From Rossellomorea vietnamensis (GTDB lineage Bacteria > Bacillota > Bacilli > Bacillales > Bacillaceae_B): a stretch of DNA of 64,000 nt. Positions 1 through 8,768 of the stretch are shown piece after piece. The DNA is taken from positions 4,102,001 through 4,166,000 of the forward strand of contig NZ_CP104558.1 of the NCBI RefSeq assembly GCF_025398035.1, in the 5' to 3' direction. The notes below the pieces were generated by a model. It was not told the DNA's origin. It searched no databases and saw only the letters and a program-made list of their open reading frames with translations. The translations under genes and the position numbers were made by a program. The first letter of the stretch is position 1. Every line of letters starts with the position of its first letter.

Positions 1-1441
1 TGCCGAATTCGATATTCCCCATTACTTCCTGCTCGAACTTGATCATGGCGATTTTATGATTGTTTAGTATGACTACGATGATGGGTAAGTCATACTTGAC
101 TGCTGTGACGAAGTCCGCCATCGTCATGGCGAAACCGCCGTCGCCGCATATCGCGAACACCTGTCGATCCGGATAGGCGATTTGACTGGCAATGGCACCC
201 GGAAGACCACAGCCGAGGGTCGCGAGCCAGCTCGAAATGATGAAGGACTGATTAGTGATCGGGAAGTGCCGGGCCATCCACACCGTTACGTTTCCGACAT
301 CAACGGACAGGATGGCGTCGTCTGATGCAACTTCCTTAAGGGCATGAATCAGTCGCTGCGGTTTGAGCGGGACCGATCCATCCTCCTCTTGTGATTCTAA
401 GTTATCCCACCATTTGCTCGTGCGTTCCTGATTTTTCTCCAGGAATGTTCGATTTTCTTTCCTTGCGATATGTTCGGTCAGCCACTTTAGGGAAGTACCG
501 GCATCCCCGGCGAGACCGACATCAACCGGGTAGCGCTTTCCGATTTGGGACGGGTCAATGTCAATATGAATCGTTTTGGCACTGTCAGGCAGGAATCCGG
601 TGAATGGGAATGAGGTCCCGATCATCATGAGCATATCGGCTTCCTGCATCGCTTCATACGAAGGCTTTGTCCCGATCAGGCCGAGACCTCCCAAGCAATA
701 TGGATGCTTATCAGGGACAACCCCTTTGCCGGGCAGGGTCAACACGATAGGGGCCCCGACTTTTTCAGCAAAAGATAGTAGTGTTTCCCGGTGCCCGTGG
801 ACGCCTTTTCCCGCAAGGATGATCGGTCGTTCGGCACCCTCGATTAGTTCTTTGGCTCTTTGCAAATCCTCAGGAAGAGGCGCAATGTTCTGCTTTACTG
901 AAAAATGAGACGTCACACGTGCTTCTTTACCCACTTCAAAACGGGGGATGTCATCCGGGATGGTTAGGACGGATACCCCTTTTTTCGCATAGGCCGTCCG
1001 GATCGCCTGATTGACGACGGCGGGAAGCTGATCTGCGGACATGATGCGCTGATTATACACGGCCACATCGTCGAACATCCGCTCAAGATTCACTTCTTGA
1101 AAAGAGTCCGTCCCTAAAAGGTCAGTTTCTACTTGACCTGTGATGGCCAACACCGGAGCTTTATCGAGCTTGGCATCATACAATCCATTGAGGAGGTGGA
1201 TAGCTCCCGGACCTGCAATCGCTGTGCACACACCAAGTTTTCCCGTTAATTTCGCATATGCGGCAGCGGCCAGTGCCCCTGCTTCCTCATGCCTAACTTG
1301 AATGAATTTGATTTTGTCCTGTTTTTTTCGAAGTGGTTCTATAATGGAATTGATGGAGTCCCCGGGCATCCCGTAAATATGGTCGACTCCCCATTCAATC
1401 AAAAGATCAATCAACTTTTCACCAGCGTTTTGTTTGAACAT
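1..1441 (-). CDS. Thiamine-diphosphate enzyme, pyruvate oxidase (YdaP/PoxB-like), partial
   Basis: The reverse strand is open from an ATG at 1441 to the window edge, so the C-terminus is missing. The visible ~480 residues hold the N-terminal ThDP-binding pyrimidine domain (GMPGDSIN, then [18 protein letters not shown] with the catalytic Glu), the central domain, and the start of the PP domain with a GDGG...NN diphosphate/Mg motif. This order is that of pyruvate oxidase/acetolactate synthase-type enzymes. N-terminal similarity to Bacillus YdaP points to pyruvate oxidase rather than acetolactate synthase, but the FAD-proximal C-terminus that would help decide is outside the window. The start is supported by a GGAGGAG Shine-Dalgarno just upstream. 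It is transcribed divergently from gpmA. Confidence 0.88.
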   Translation of the reverse strand, partial: MFKQNAGEKLIDLLIEWGVDHIYGMPGDSINSIIEPLRKKQDKIKFIQVRHEEAGALAAAAYAKLTGKLGVCTAIAGPGAIHLLNGLYDAKLDKAPVLAITGQVETDLLGTDSFQEVNLERMFDDVAVYNQRIMSADQLPAVVNQAIRTAYAKKGVSVLTIPDDIPRFEVGKEARVTSHFSVKQNIAPLPEDLQRAKELIEGAERPIILAGKGVHGHRETLLSFAEKVGAPIVLTLPGKGVVPDKHPYCLGGLGLIGTKPSYEAMQEADMLMMIGTSFPFTGFLPDSAKTIHIDIDPSQIGKRYPVDVGLAGDAGTSLKWLTEHIARKENRTFLEKNQERTSKWWDNLESQEEDGSVPLKPQRLIHALKEVASDDAILSVDVGNVTVWMARHFPITNQSFIISSWLATLGCGLPGAIASQIAYPDRQVFAICGDGGFAMTMADFVTAVKYDLPIIVVILNNHKIAMIKFEQEVMGNIEFG

Positions 1442-1556
1442 TACATCGTCTCCTCCCGAAATTGGTTATTCCTATTTTGGTACAATACTTCCTAAATTAC
1501 TCAATATTTCTATTCCGGGATGCACATACTTTAAAAAAAGATCTGGAGTGATGAAC

Positions 1557-2324
1557 ATGAAGAAGCTTGTGTTCCTTCGACACGGCGAGAGCCTTTATAA
1601 TCTTGAAAACAGGTTTACCGGTTGGACGGATGTGGATTTGACCGATGACGGCTATACAGAAGCAAGAAAAGCAGGGGCGGTCCTGAAGAAACACGGGTTC
1701 ATTTTCGATGTTGCCCATACTTCGGTCTTGAAAAGGGCGATCCGGACCTTATGGATCGCTCTGCACGAAATGGACCTGGTCTGGATTCCAGTATATAAAT
1801 CATGGAGATTAAACGAGCGGCATTATGGGGGTCTGCAGGGACTGGATAAAGATGAAGTGACGGAACAATTCGGCGAAGAGCAGGTTCATGAATGGAGGCG
1901 GTCTGCCGATGTCCGGCCACCAGCGATTTCAGAAGAGGGGCATCGTGGCAACCTCTCCGATCCGAAATACGCCACGGTTGGCAAGGAGAATATGCCATTA
2001 TCGGAAAGTCTCCTTGATACGGAAAAGAGGGCACTCGTCTATTGGCATGAGGTGATTGTCCCGAGCATCCGGGACAATAAACGTGTCATCATATCCGCTC
2101 ACGGAAACACGCTCAGGGCATTAGTGAAATTCCTTGATCATATCCCTGATGACGGGGTTGTCAGTCTCAATATACCTAATGGCATCCCCCTCGTGTATGA
2201 ATTGGATGATGACTTGAATCCCATCAGGCATTATTATTTGGACGATGAGGGAGAGGTGCCGCATGATCGAATTCCACGGCATATGGATATGGAGGATAGG
2301 GAGAATTGGGATTGGATGGGGTGA
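1557..2324 (+). CDS. gpmA: 2,3-bisphosphoglycerate-dependent phosphoglycerate mutase
   Basis: Interconverts 3- and 2-phosphoglycerate in glycolysis and gluconeogenesis. The 255-residue product starts with FLRHGES (catalytic His at about residue 9), followed by [22 protein letters not shown] and a second catalytic His in [10 protein letters not shown], all signatures of the cofactor-dependent mutase. An upstream in-frame ATG at 1551 exists, but the GGAG at 1545-1548 is better spaced for the ATG at 1557. A strong terminator follows. Bacillus species usually rely on the cofactor-independent GpmI, so this is probably an additional isozyme (inference). Confidence 0.93.
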   Translation: MKKLVFLRHGESLYNLENRFTGWTDVDLTDDGYTEARKAGAVLKKHGFIFDVAHTSVLKRAIRTLWIALHEMDLVWIPVYKSWRLNERHYGGLQGLDKDEVTEQFGEEQVHEWRRSADVRPPAISEEGHRGNLSDPKYATVGKENMPLSESLLDTEKRALVYWHEVIVPSIRDNKRVIISAHGNTLRALVKFLDHIPDDGVVSLNIPNGIPLVYELDDDLNPIRHYYLDDEGEVPHDRIPRHMDMEDRENWDWMG

Positions 2325-2333
2325 GGAAAAAGG

Positions 2334-2362
2334 AAAAGGACCACGTTGCATGGTCCTTTTTT
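2334..2362 (+). terminator. Terminator of gpmA, shared with the convergent hydrolase gene
   Basis: A 10-bp perfect stem (AAAAGGACCA / TGGTCCTTTT) with a 7-nt loop, followed by T residues. A-rich on the left and T-rich on the right, it can serve both converging genes. Confidence 0.85.
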
Positions 2363-2366
2363 GCTG

Positions 2367-3158
2367 TTACCTATCCTTTTCCAACCTGTCCAGCCAGTTC
2401 TGTACCAGAGAATCGAATAGATCCTCCTGCTCAATCTGCACATTATGACCACCCATATCAAGCACGGCGAAGGTTGCCCTTGGATAATTCTCGATTAATC
2501 GCCACGCATCCTGATATCCGACTACATGATCTTGCCGTCCGGTGAGGATCAGCGTTGGACAGTCAAGTGTATGTGAAAGCTCGAAGGTGAAGCCATAGCC
2601 ATTTTCCCGGATCCTATTTACGAATTCCTCATTCGTATGAGTGGAAGGAAGCAGGATGTCATCACGGAACCTTTCCCATTCCCTCTGACCCTGCACGACT
2701 CCCATCGCTGAAAAAGCCTCTGCTTCCAGTGAGGAAAGATTCGATAGTAAGTCAGGGTCCTTTTTCAATACGATTTGCTGCGGCAGTTCTCTTTTATCCG
2801 TATCGGGTATTACCATGGGTGCCAGAAGCATTAAGCCTCGAACTCTATCTTGTCGAGCCTCTACTATTCCCCTCGCCATATAGCCCCCATACGAATATCC
2901 GCACACGATGAAGGGTTGATCGGGAATCAACTCATCCAGTAGTGCCAGCACAGCTCCCAACATATCGTCGGAGTTCTTGATGGAAGGTTTTGCTTCCGAT
3001 TTCCCCATTCCAGGCAGATCTATGTAAATCCGTTTCCATCCGGTGCGGTTCTCGAAGTTCGGTTCCATTGCATGCATCATGGCCTGATGATCCAGCGTCC
3101 ACCCATGCACCATTACAATGGGAAATCCTTCTCCGATGATTTTATGGTAAATAGCCAC
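2367..3158 (-). CDS. Alpha/beta-fold hydrolase
   Basis: A 263-residue soluble hydrolase of unknown substrate. It has the oxyanion-side MVHGW motif near residue 17, the nucleophile elbow GYSYGG (Ser about 89), an Asp in TGRQDH and the catalytic His in DMGGHNVQIEQ, so the Ser-Asp-His triad is complete. No signal peptide is present. It faces gpmA convergently and lies divergent to the ECF sigma factor gene. Confidence 0.85.
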   Translation of the reverse strand: MAIYHKIIGEGFPIVMVHGWTLDHQAMMHAMEPNFENRTGWKRIYIDLPGMGKSEAKPSIKNSDDMLGAVLALLDELIPDQPFIVCGYSYGGYMARGIVEARQDRVRGLMLLAPMVIPDTDKRELPQQIVLKKDPDLLSNLSSLEAEAFSAMGVVQGQREWERFRDDILLPSTHTNEEFVNRIRENGYGFTFELSHTLDCPTLILTGRQDHVVGYQDAWRLIENYPRATFAVLDMGGHNVQIEQEDLFDSLVQNWLDRLEKDR

Positions 3159-3268
3159 GTATATTCCCCTCCTTTTAATCTATTAAAAGTATATGTTATT
3201 TTCTGGATTAATCAAAGGATACTTCTCCATGTGTGTTGAATGCAGTTAAAGGAAGTTTATTTAAAAAA

Positions 3269-3294
3269 TGAAACCAAACAAAGAGTAATTCGTC
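3269..3294 (+). promoter_or_regulatory. ECF-type promoter of the first sigma factor operon
   Basis: TGAAAC (3269-3274), a 16-bp spacer, then CGTC (3291-3294). This matches the -35/-10 layout of Bacillus ECF sigma promoters (TGAAAC-N16-CGTM). It lies about 33 bp upstream of the sigma factor start, so autoregulation is likely (inference). Confidence 0.65.
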
Positions 3295-3326
3295 TTAGCA
3301 ATATAAGGGAATGAGGTGACGAACGT

Positions 3327-3875
3327 GTGAGAAAGGTGAAGAACGACGATCATTCAGACAGCCGAGATGCCTGGCTGGAAAGAATCATGGATGAGTACGG
3401 CGAACGGCTGACGAAATTGGCTTATAACTATGTGAAGGACTGGGGGGTGGCTGAAGATATCGTTCAGGATGTCTTCATCACATGTTTCAGGCATTATGAA
3501 AAAATAGATGAGATTATTTCATTCAAAGCTTGGATCTATCGACTGGTGATCAATCGATCAAAGGATGTTTTGAAGAGTTCTGCGTTTAAGAGAGTTGTGA
3601 TGAATTCAAGCCTTTACTCCATTTTCACATCAAAGGAACCGTTGCCTGACATGAGCTTGGTGAAGCGAAGCGAGGAAGAGATTCTTTCAAAGAGCGTTCT
3701 CGATTTGCCCCTAAAATATCGGGAAGTCATCATTCTTTATTATTATGAAGAATGTTCCATTGAGGACATCAAAGGATTGTTAGGTCTGAACGGCAACACG
3801 ATCAAAACCAGGTTGAACAGAGGCAGGATGAAGCTGAAAAGTAGCTTGGAAAGGTGGGAGCATGATGGAAGATAA
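3327..3875 (+). CDS. RNA polymerase ECF sigma factor
   Basis: A 182-residue group IV sigma-70 factor. Region 2 is visible in LAYNYVKDWGVAEDIVQDVF (residues ~32-50) and region 4 in DLPLKYREVIILYYYEECSI with a following helix-turn-helix. Translation starts at GTG 3327 behind AGGTG (3314-3318). The next gene overlaps by 11 to 14 bp and encodes a membrane protein, the usual arrangement for a sigma factor and its anti-sigma factor. An ECF-type promoter at 3269-3294 suggests the operon is self-activated. Confidence 0.92.
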   Translation: MRKVKNDDHSDSRDAWLERIMDEYGERLTKLAYNYVKDWGVAEDIVQDVFITCFRHYEKIDEIISFKAWIYRLVINRSKDVLKSSAFKRVVMNSSLYSIFTSKEPLPDMSLVKRSEEEILSKSVLDLPLKYREVIILYYYEECSIEDIKGLLGLNGNTIKTRLNRGRMKLKSSLERWEHDGR

Positions 3876-4863
3876 GCTTAAAGAGTTGAAGAAAGCGATG
3901 GATTCTACGACTCTCAAAGGCAGGCACTTCACGGAAATTCAAGAAAGCAAGATTCGGCGTGCCGTTCATCATCCAGTGGAAACAAAAAGCCCTAATCCAT
4001 TCATGATTTTCATCATGACGACTGTAGCCCTTTGTTTAATAGGCTTCTTTGTTTCAACAGAGTTGATGGTTAATAAGAACGGCTCGATTAACGGCAGTCC
4101 CAACACATGGGAAGTTCATCACGATTACAAGGAGAATCATAACGTTCTATTTAGCATCTTACCTGATCCCGATCTGCATGCGGGTAAGGCATATGGATAT
4201 ATTTTCAGTTTCAAAGAACCTTTTGACACATTCAAAGGGAAAGAACTATCTATATCGGCAACTCATAAAAAAACAGGGGAACGAATAGAAGTGATGGAGC
4301 CGCAAAACATAACGGAACCTTCAAAAGGGTACTCAAGCATGCAGCGCTTCACGGCCAGTTTTCAGGTTCCATACGGGGGATTGTGGAGGTATGAAGTCTA
4401 TCTTGATGGCAAGGTTTACGGTAATGTCGTCGTTAATGTGGAGGAAGAGAGTCCTGTCACGTTGCCAGAAGATATACCTGAATACGTACAAGAAAGTGAT
4501 ATTCATCATATCGACTGGGATCGAAAGGCGACGACCTTTGGAACGAATATGACCGGGAATGGAGGTAAGTCGGGTATCATCGGCGCTGACATGCCAAGTT
4601 TGAACGGGCAAAAGTGGATGTGGCATCTATGGGATACGGACGCCTCTGATTTAACGGTGGTTGCTTATCAAAGAGATTCAGGAACCGTGCAGCCTATATT
4701 GGATAACGGTGAAAGCTGGACGATCCCTCTTGGCGGGGAGAACAATGGTGCGGATGTTCATGCACCATCGTCTGTTACCATTCCGGAACGTGGGGAATGG
4801 GCGTTTGTGCTTTATGCGGATGGGGAGTTGTTTGATGTGGTGGTGATGGAGATTGCTAATTGA
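3865..4863 (+). CDS. Putative membrane-bound anti-sigma factor
   Basis: A ~332-residue protein with a short charged cytoplasmic N-terminus (residues ~1-45), one transmembrane segment (FMIFIMTTVALCLIGFFVS, about 46-66) and a large extracellular domain of beta-rich character. I recognise no named domain and no zinc-binding anti-sigma (HxxxCxxC) motif. The anti-sigma assignment rests on the overlap with the ECF gene and on topology. ATG 3865 is preferred over 3862 because the AGGTGG lies 7 nt upstream. Confidence 0.7.
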   Translation: MEDKLKELKKAMDSTTLKGRHFTEIQESKIRRAVHHPVETKSPNPFMIFIMTTVALCLIGFFVSTELMVNKNGSINGSPNTWEVHHDYKENHNVLFSILPDPDLHAGKAYGYIFSFKEPFDTFKGKELSISATHKKTGERIEVMEPQNITEPSKGYSSMQRFTASFQVPYGGLWRYEVYLDGKVYGNVVVNVEEESPVTLPEDIPEYVQESDIHHIDWDRKATTFGTNMTGNGGKSGIIGADMPSLNGQKWMWHLWDTDASDLTVVAYQRDSGTVQPILDNGESWTIPLGGENNGADVHAPSSVTIPERGEWAFVLYADGELFDVVVMEIAN

Positions 4864-4879
4864 ATGTGATGGAAGATAT

Positions 4880-4897
4880 ATACCTACTTTTAGGTAT
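4880..4897 (+). other. Small hairpin after the anti-sigma gene
   Basis: A 7-bp perfect stem (ATACCTA / TAGGTAT) with a 4-nt loop, 20 bp after the stop codon. It has no clear T tract, so it is only a weak terminator candidate. Confidence 0.35.
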
Positions 4898-5025
4898 GGT
4901 TTGGATGCCAAACTCCCATTTAAGACCGTAAGATGGCTATTTTTAGCTGGGAATGGGGGCCAGGACCCGCATCTAGACCGTTTGCTGTGATGATTTCTCT
5001 GTTAGGAACCTCCTTCGCTGGAAGT

Positions 5026-5126
5026 TCATGCGGGATTTGGGATGAATCAAGCGGGATCTGTCTTTTTCATGCGGGTTTAGGATTTATCATGCGAGAATAC
5101 GCATAATCGTGCCAGGATGTCGAATT
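5026..5126 (+). repeat. Array of five degenerate motifs phased every 20-21 bp
   Basis: Motifs resembling TCATGCGGGATTTGG begin at 5026, 5047, 5067, 5087 and 5107. The first four units keep TCA-GCG almost intact; the fifth is more diverged (TCGTGCCAGG). Sequence between the cores is not conserved but the phase is. The rest of the 4864-5195 gap holds only a small hairpin. Confidence 0.6.
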
Positions 5127-5195
5127 TCCTTTATAAGAAGTTTCAGGAAGAAATGCAACGACATCCCGGCCGTAATATCACTAACCGTTGATGAA

Positions 5196-6422
5196 TCAAC
5201 CAGGGTAAAATACAATCTCCTCTATATCCCTAACCCACTCCATAGCATCAGTCCCATCCGCATTTCCAATCCACAGATCCCTTTTTGTATCAGTGAGGGA
5301 TTTTCCCCTTAACCAAGCGAGTTTTTCAATGGATGGGATATACTGTGGAGCATAATCACCATACCCTTTTGGAGGACTCGTTATCTTCGTTTGTTTCTTC
5401 GAATCGATATTCAAGGTGTAAAGGACGGGCAGCGGATGCTTGCTAAAGTCGTTCGTCCACTCTTGTTCCTTGATCCTCGACACGACCAGTGAGTTGTCAG
5501 TCATCCAATCAAAATCAAGGTCAGCGTAATCGGCAGGTGTGTATGTCCCTGACGCAGGCATTTCTTTTAGCTTTAAGTCCTTATTTTTGAAGCCGAACAC
5601 GATTCTTCCGCCGCCTGCGATATAGGCTAGTGTATCGGTTGAAGATGACCATTTGGGCTGTCCTACCTGTAAAATCATTTCGTCCAACACCTCGAAATTC
5701 TTCCCTAGACTATCAATGACACAGACCATATCGCTGTCCATGGACCAGGAAGCGGTAGGAGATACGACAAACGAAATCCACTTGCCGCTCGGGGAATAGG
5801 TCAGCTCCTCTGCATTGACGGCAATCAGTTTGTTTTGTTCATTTGTCCCGATTTCTTTAGGTAGTGTGAAAAACGGCTCCACGCCTCCGAACAAAACAAT
5901 ATCCTTAAAATTATCGCCGGCTTTTTTAGTAAACAAAGAGGCACTTGACCATCCATCGGGGTTGAGGGTTCCCGATGAAGAAAGAAGGAATCCACTTCCG
6001 TCCGGAATCCAAGTGTAATCACTGACCCCGGTTGCGATGTTGTAGAAACGGTTGAGGTCAGAGATATCTAAGATTCCATTATTTATATAAGCTAGATGGT
6101 TTTTATGGGGAGCCCACCCTGGTGAGGTGCCATTATATGAAATTCGCTTCTTTTGTCCGGTGTGGAGGTTGTAGGTCCATAGTTCTGACTGTCCTTCATT
6201 TAATGTCTCTACTTGATAGGCGATAAGGGTGCCGTCGGTCGACCATTTGGGCTTAGAGTGAACATTACCGGTATTGGTTAGCTGTTTTTCCTTTTCATCT
6301 ACCAAGGTCCACACATTCCCCTCCCTGATAAAAGCAGCTTTCACTTGAGCGAATGGAGCTGCAGATGTGGCTAATGGAAAAAGTAGAAAGAGGACGATGG
6401 TCAGGATGAATGCTTTTTTCAT
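5196..6422 (-). CDS. Exported TolB-like beta-propeller protein
   Basis: A 408-residue protein with a signal peptide (MKKAFILTIVLFLLFPLATS, cleavage probably near residue 21) followed by repeated propeller blades of the PD40/TolB type. Each has the pattern W-S/A-x-DGT/SG-x-aromatic (for example KPKWSTDGTLIAY, YTWIPDGSGFLLS, YSPSGKWISF). It probably binds proteins or polymers at the cell surface. No catalytic domain is visible. It stands alone between the repeat array and a DinB-like gene. Confidence 0.8.
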   Translation of the reverse strand: MKKAFILTIVLFLLFPLATSAAPFAQVKAAFIREGNVWTLVDEKEKQLTNTGNVHSKPKWSTDGTLIAYQVETLNEGQSELWTYNLHTGQKKRISYNGTSPGWAPHKNHLAYINNGILDISDLNRFYNIATGVSDYTWIPDGSGFLLSSSGTLNPDGWSSASLFTKKAGDNFKDIVLFGGVEPFFTLPKEIGTNEQNKLIAVNAEELTYSPSGKWISFVVSPTASWSMDSDMVCVIDSLGKNFEVLDEMILQVGQPKWSSSTDTLAYIAGGGRIVFGFKNKDLKLKEMPASGTYTPADYADLDFDWMTDNSLVVSRIKEQEWTNDFSKHPLPVLYTLNIDSKKQTKITSPPKGYGDYAPQYIPSIEKLAWLRGKSLTDTKRDLWIGNADGTDAMEWVRDIEEIVFYPG

Positions 6423-6570
6423 TTGGTGGGTCTCCTTTTTTGTAGATGGTCTTACTATTTTCCTTGAGGGAAAACTTTATGTGATAAAGAAGGTATTTTA
6501 AAAGAAGGAGTTCATCCTTTTATGATGAAATACTATCAATGGCACGACATTATAAAGGAGGCAGACGAAA

Positions 6571-7041
6571 ATGAATCGAACAGACCTACTCTTAAGAATG
6601 CTCGACACAACATACGACCAGGAAAGCTGGTATGCACCGTTAAAACCAGCAATTGAAGGGCTCACGGCAAAACAGGCTTGTTGGAGACCGGATGGAGAAG
6701 CAGCGAAAACCATATGGGAGAATGTAAATCACCTTACTTATTACAAAGAAAGACTGACGGCACAATTGGAAGGCCGTGAATGGACTCAAGCTCTCGATGG
6801 CAATGATACTTTCTATCTAACGGAACAAATAAATGATGACAAGGAATGGGGAGCAGTCGTTGAGCGTGTTGAATCGGCCCATGGTCGCTTAAGGGAAGCG
6901 CTTAGTAAAACAACGGATGAAATGCTTGAAGAAAATTCTCTTGAAGAGAAATTGTTGGACATCATGATGCATGATGCTTACCATACGGGTCAGATCATGC
7001 AATTGAGGAAGATGCAGGGGGCGTGGCCGTCGCAGAGGTGA
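6571..7041 (+). CDS. DinB-family putative metal-dependent hydrolase/transferase
   Basis: A 156-residue four-helix-bundle protein of the DinB/YfiT type. The three metal-site histidines can be seen in VNHLTYYKERL and in the C-terminal HDAYHTGQIMQLRK pattern. Related enzymes act on small thiols or as thiol transferases; the substrate here is unknown. The AAAGGAGG Shine-Dalgarno is ideally placed for ATG 6571. A terminator follows. Confidence 0.85.
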   Translation: MNRTDLLLRMLDTTYDQESWYAPLKPAIEGLTAKQACWRPDGEAAKTIWENVNHLTYYKERLTAQLEGREWTQALDGNDTFYLTEQINDDKEWGAVVERVESAHGRLREALSKTTDEMLEENSLEEKLLDIMMHDAYHTGQIMQLRKMQGAWPSQR

Positions 7042-7054
7042 ATAGTGAGGCGTG

Positions 7055-7090
7055 AAAAGCTGGGATCAAAAAGGGTCTTCAGCTTTTTTC
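7055..7090 (+). terminator. Terminator after the DinB-like gene
   Basis: AAAAGCTG pairs with CAGCTTTT across a 17-nt loop and runs into a T tract. Confidence 0.7.
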
Positions 7091-7115
7091 TATATAAAAA
7101 ATAAAACCCTTTCTT

Positions 7116-7138
7116 TTATATCGTATATTACGATATAA
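7116..7138 (+). promoter_or_regulatory. 23-bp perfect palindrome overlapping the -10 box of the marR operon
   Basis: Ten-bp arms centred on TAT (core TATCGTA-TAT-TACGATA, 7119-7135). The right arm contains a TATAAT -10 element (7134-7139), and the site is about 32 bp upstream of the MarR start. MarR proteins bind palindromes of this size, so this is the probable autoregulatory operator (inference). Confidence 0.7.
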
Positions 7139-7169
7139 TTTTTACTAACGATACAAAGGGGTGTTCTTA

Positions 7170-7586
7170 TTGAAAGATAAAGTTATGTTGTTAAACCAGT
7201 ATTGGACGGATATTTATTTTCATTTGCATTATCTCCATAGAGAAAAAATTTCTCATCAGGTGGTTCGTATTCTTCAACTTGTAGACAAGAAGTCAGGAGT
7301 TGGGGTAAATGAAATTGCTTCATACTTACAAGTTTCTCATAATACAGCATCAGAGCATGTAAAGAGAACGTTTGAAAAAGGGTATTTAGTGAAGGTGAGA
7401 GATCCCCTTGATGAACGAAAAGTAATCCTGAGTTTAACAGAATCAGGGGAAGAGGTTTTGTATAGGAATACAAGCCTGGATGAAGAAAAGCTAGGGAAGG
7501 TTCTGGAGCAACTGAACGACGATGAAGAAGAACTGGTTGAACAAGCCCTCAAAATACTAAGTAAGAGGGCAAAAGAATGTACGTGA
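7170..7586 (+). CDS. MarR-family transcriptional regulator
   Basis: A 138-residue winged helix-turn-helix protein. The recognition region is GVGVNEIASYLQVSHNTASEHVKRTFEKGYL, followed by the wing DPLDERKVILSLTESG that is diagnostic of MarR. I choose TTG 7170 because the AAAGGGG at about 7155-7161 is 8 nt upstream; a GTG at 7161 would overlap that sequence. It overlaps the DUF3147 gene and presumably represses the pair through the palindrome at 7116-7138. Confidence 0.88.
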   Translation: MKDKVMLLNQYWTDIYFHLHYLHREKISHQVVRILQLVDKKSGVGVNEIASYLQVSHNTASEHVKRTFEKGYLVKVRDPLDERKVILSLTESGEEVLYRNTSLDEEKLGKVLEQLNDDEEELVEQALKILSKRAKECT

Positions 7587-7945
7587 TGGCGAAAATTATT
7601 GTATCGGCAGTCGTTATAGGTGTGGTGACTGAAATTTCAAGAAGATTTCCTTCATACGGAGGCAAAATCGCAGCACTGCCTTTAGTAAGTTTACTGAGTA
7701 TTATCTGGCTGTACGTTCAAGGCGAACAATCCACTGAAATAAGCAAATTTGCATTAGGGGTCCTTTGGGGATTCCCGGCGACTGCTTTCCTTCTGGTACT
7801 CGTATATGTAGCGATTCAGCATTCGATTAATCTATTTTTATCAATTGGGATCGGAATATTCGGATGGGGATTGTTTTTATTTATTCAAGAGTTGTTTCTG
7901 AAATATTTTAAAGAATCTTTAATAGGTTTGTTCGTTCAGAAGTAG
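7577..7945 (+). CDS. DUF3147 family membrane protein
   Basis: A 122-residue integral membrane protein with about four hydrophobic segments (residues ~5-20, 30-48, 60-80, 88-108). The N-terminus resembles DUF3147 (SRRFPSYGGKIAALPLVSLLSIIW). It overlaps the end of marR by 10 bp if ATG 7577 is used; ATG 7586 is an alternative. Function unknown. Co-transcription with a MarR regulator suggests an inducible transport or envelope role, which is inference. Confidence 0.75.
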   Translation: MYVMAKIIVSAVVIGVVTEISRRFPSYGGKIAALPLVSLLSIIWLYVQGEQSTEISKFALGVLWGFPATAFLLVLVYVAIQHSINLFLSIGIGIFGWGLFLFIQELFLKYFKESLIGLFVQK

Positions 7946-8210
7946 GACATGTATCAAAAAAGTAAATCAGGTTAAATCAGTTAAGATTAGTTGGGGCCAG
8001 ATCCTCAGGAGTTTTTTGGGGGACTAGACCTCAGCTTTCGAATTTTATTTTTTTTGGATCTCAGTCTAAACAACATTCACTATTAATGAGCTGTTTGTCG
8101 GAAATTTGAATTCCAAACTTTTTCTCAAACAGATTAATAGTGTTGTTGTGAATTAGAAATTATTGGATAATGGATATAGGTTTATCATCGAAGTTGGGAG
8201 AGAGATACGA

Positions 8211-8756
8211 ATGGTCATTAATACAATAGAATTTCATATTCGTAATCTACCTTATATCATAAGGTCAGCAAGAGAAGAAGATGCTAAGAAACTGTCAGAA
8301 GTCCGGCTTCAAATCGATGGAGAGACAGAAAACATGGATAGGGTAAAAGGTGAGGCGTACATAGATGAGCCGGGTTTTAAACATATAATCAGAGAAGATA
8401 CAGAGAGTCCAAGAAACCTATTCCTCGTATGTGAAGTCGAGGACAGGATTGCAGGCTTCTCCAGATGTGAAGGGAAATCATTAAAGCGGATTGCTCACAA
8501 GGTAGAGTTCGGTGTAGGTGTATTACAGGAATTCTGGGGATACGGCATCGGGAAAAATCTATTAAAGATGAGCATACGCTGGGCAGATGACAACGACATT
8601 AAGAAGATCACTTTGAATGTCCTCGAAACCAATGAAAAAGCCATCATGCTCTATAAGAATAACGGGTTTGAAGTTGAAGGAGTATTGAAGAGTGATAAAT
8701 TATTATCGGATGGACGTTACTACGATACTGTGGTGATGGGACGGTTACATCCGTAA
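8211..8756 (+). CDS. GNAT-family N-acetyltransferase
   Basis: A 181-residue acetyltransferase with the acetyl-CoA motif LQEFWGYGIGKNLLK and the downstream NVLETNEKAIMLYKNNGFEVEG pattern (motifs A and B). Its likely substrate is a small amine or a protein N-terminus. ATG 8211 with GGGAGAGAG 8 nt upstream is preferred over an in-frame TTG at 8163, because the domain starts only at YIIRSAREED. The next gene follows after 12 bp. Confidence 0.87.
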   Translation: MVINTIEFHIRNLPYIIRSAREEDAKKLSEVRLQIDGETENMDRVKGEAYIDEPGFKHIIREDTESPRNLFLVCEVEDRIAGFSRCEGKSLKRIAHKVEFGVGVLQEFWGYGIGKNLLKMSIRWADDNDIKKITLNVLETNEKAIMLYKNNGFEVEGVLKSDKLLSDGRYYDTVVMGRLHP

Positions 8757-8768
8757 GGAGTGGTTCCT

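Noticed and set aside
391-908. Forward-strand frames inside the first 1.4 kb
   Set aside because: They lie antisense to the clearly conserved thiamine-diphosphate enzyme and lack ribosome binding sites.
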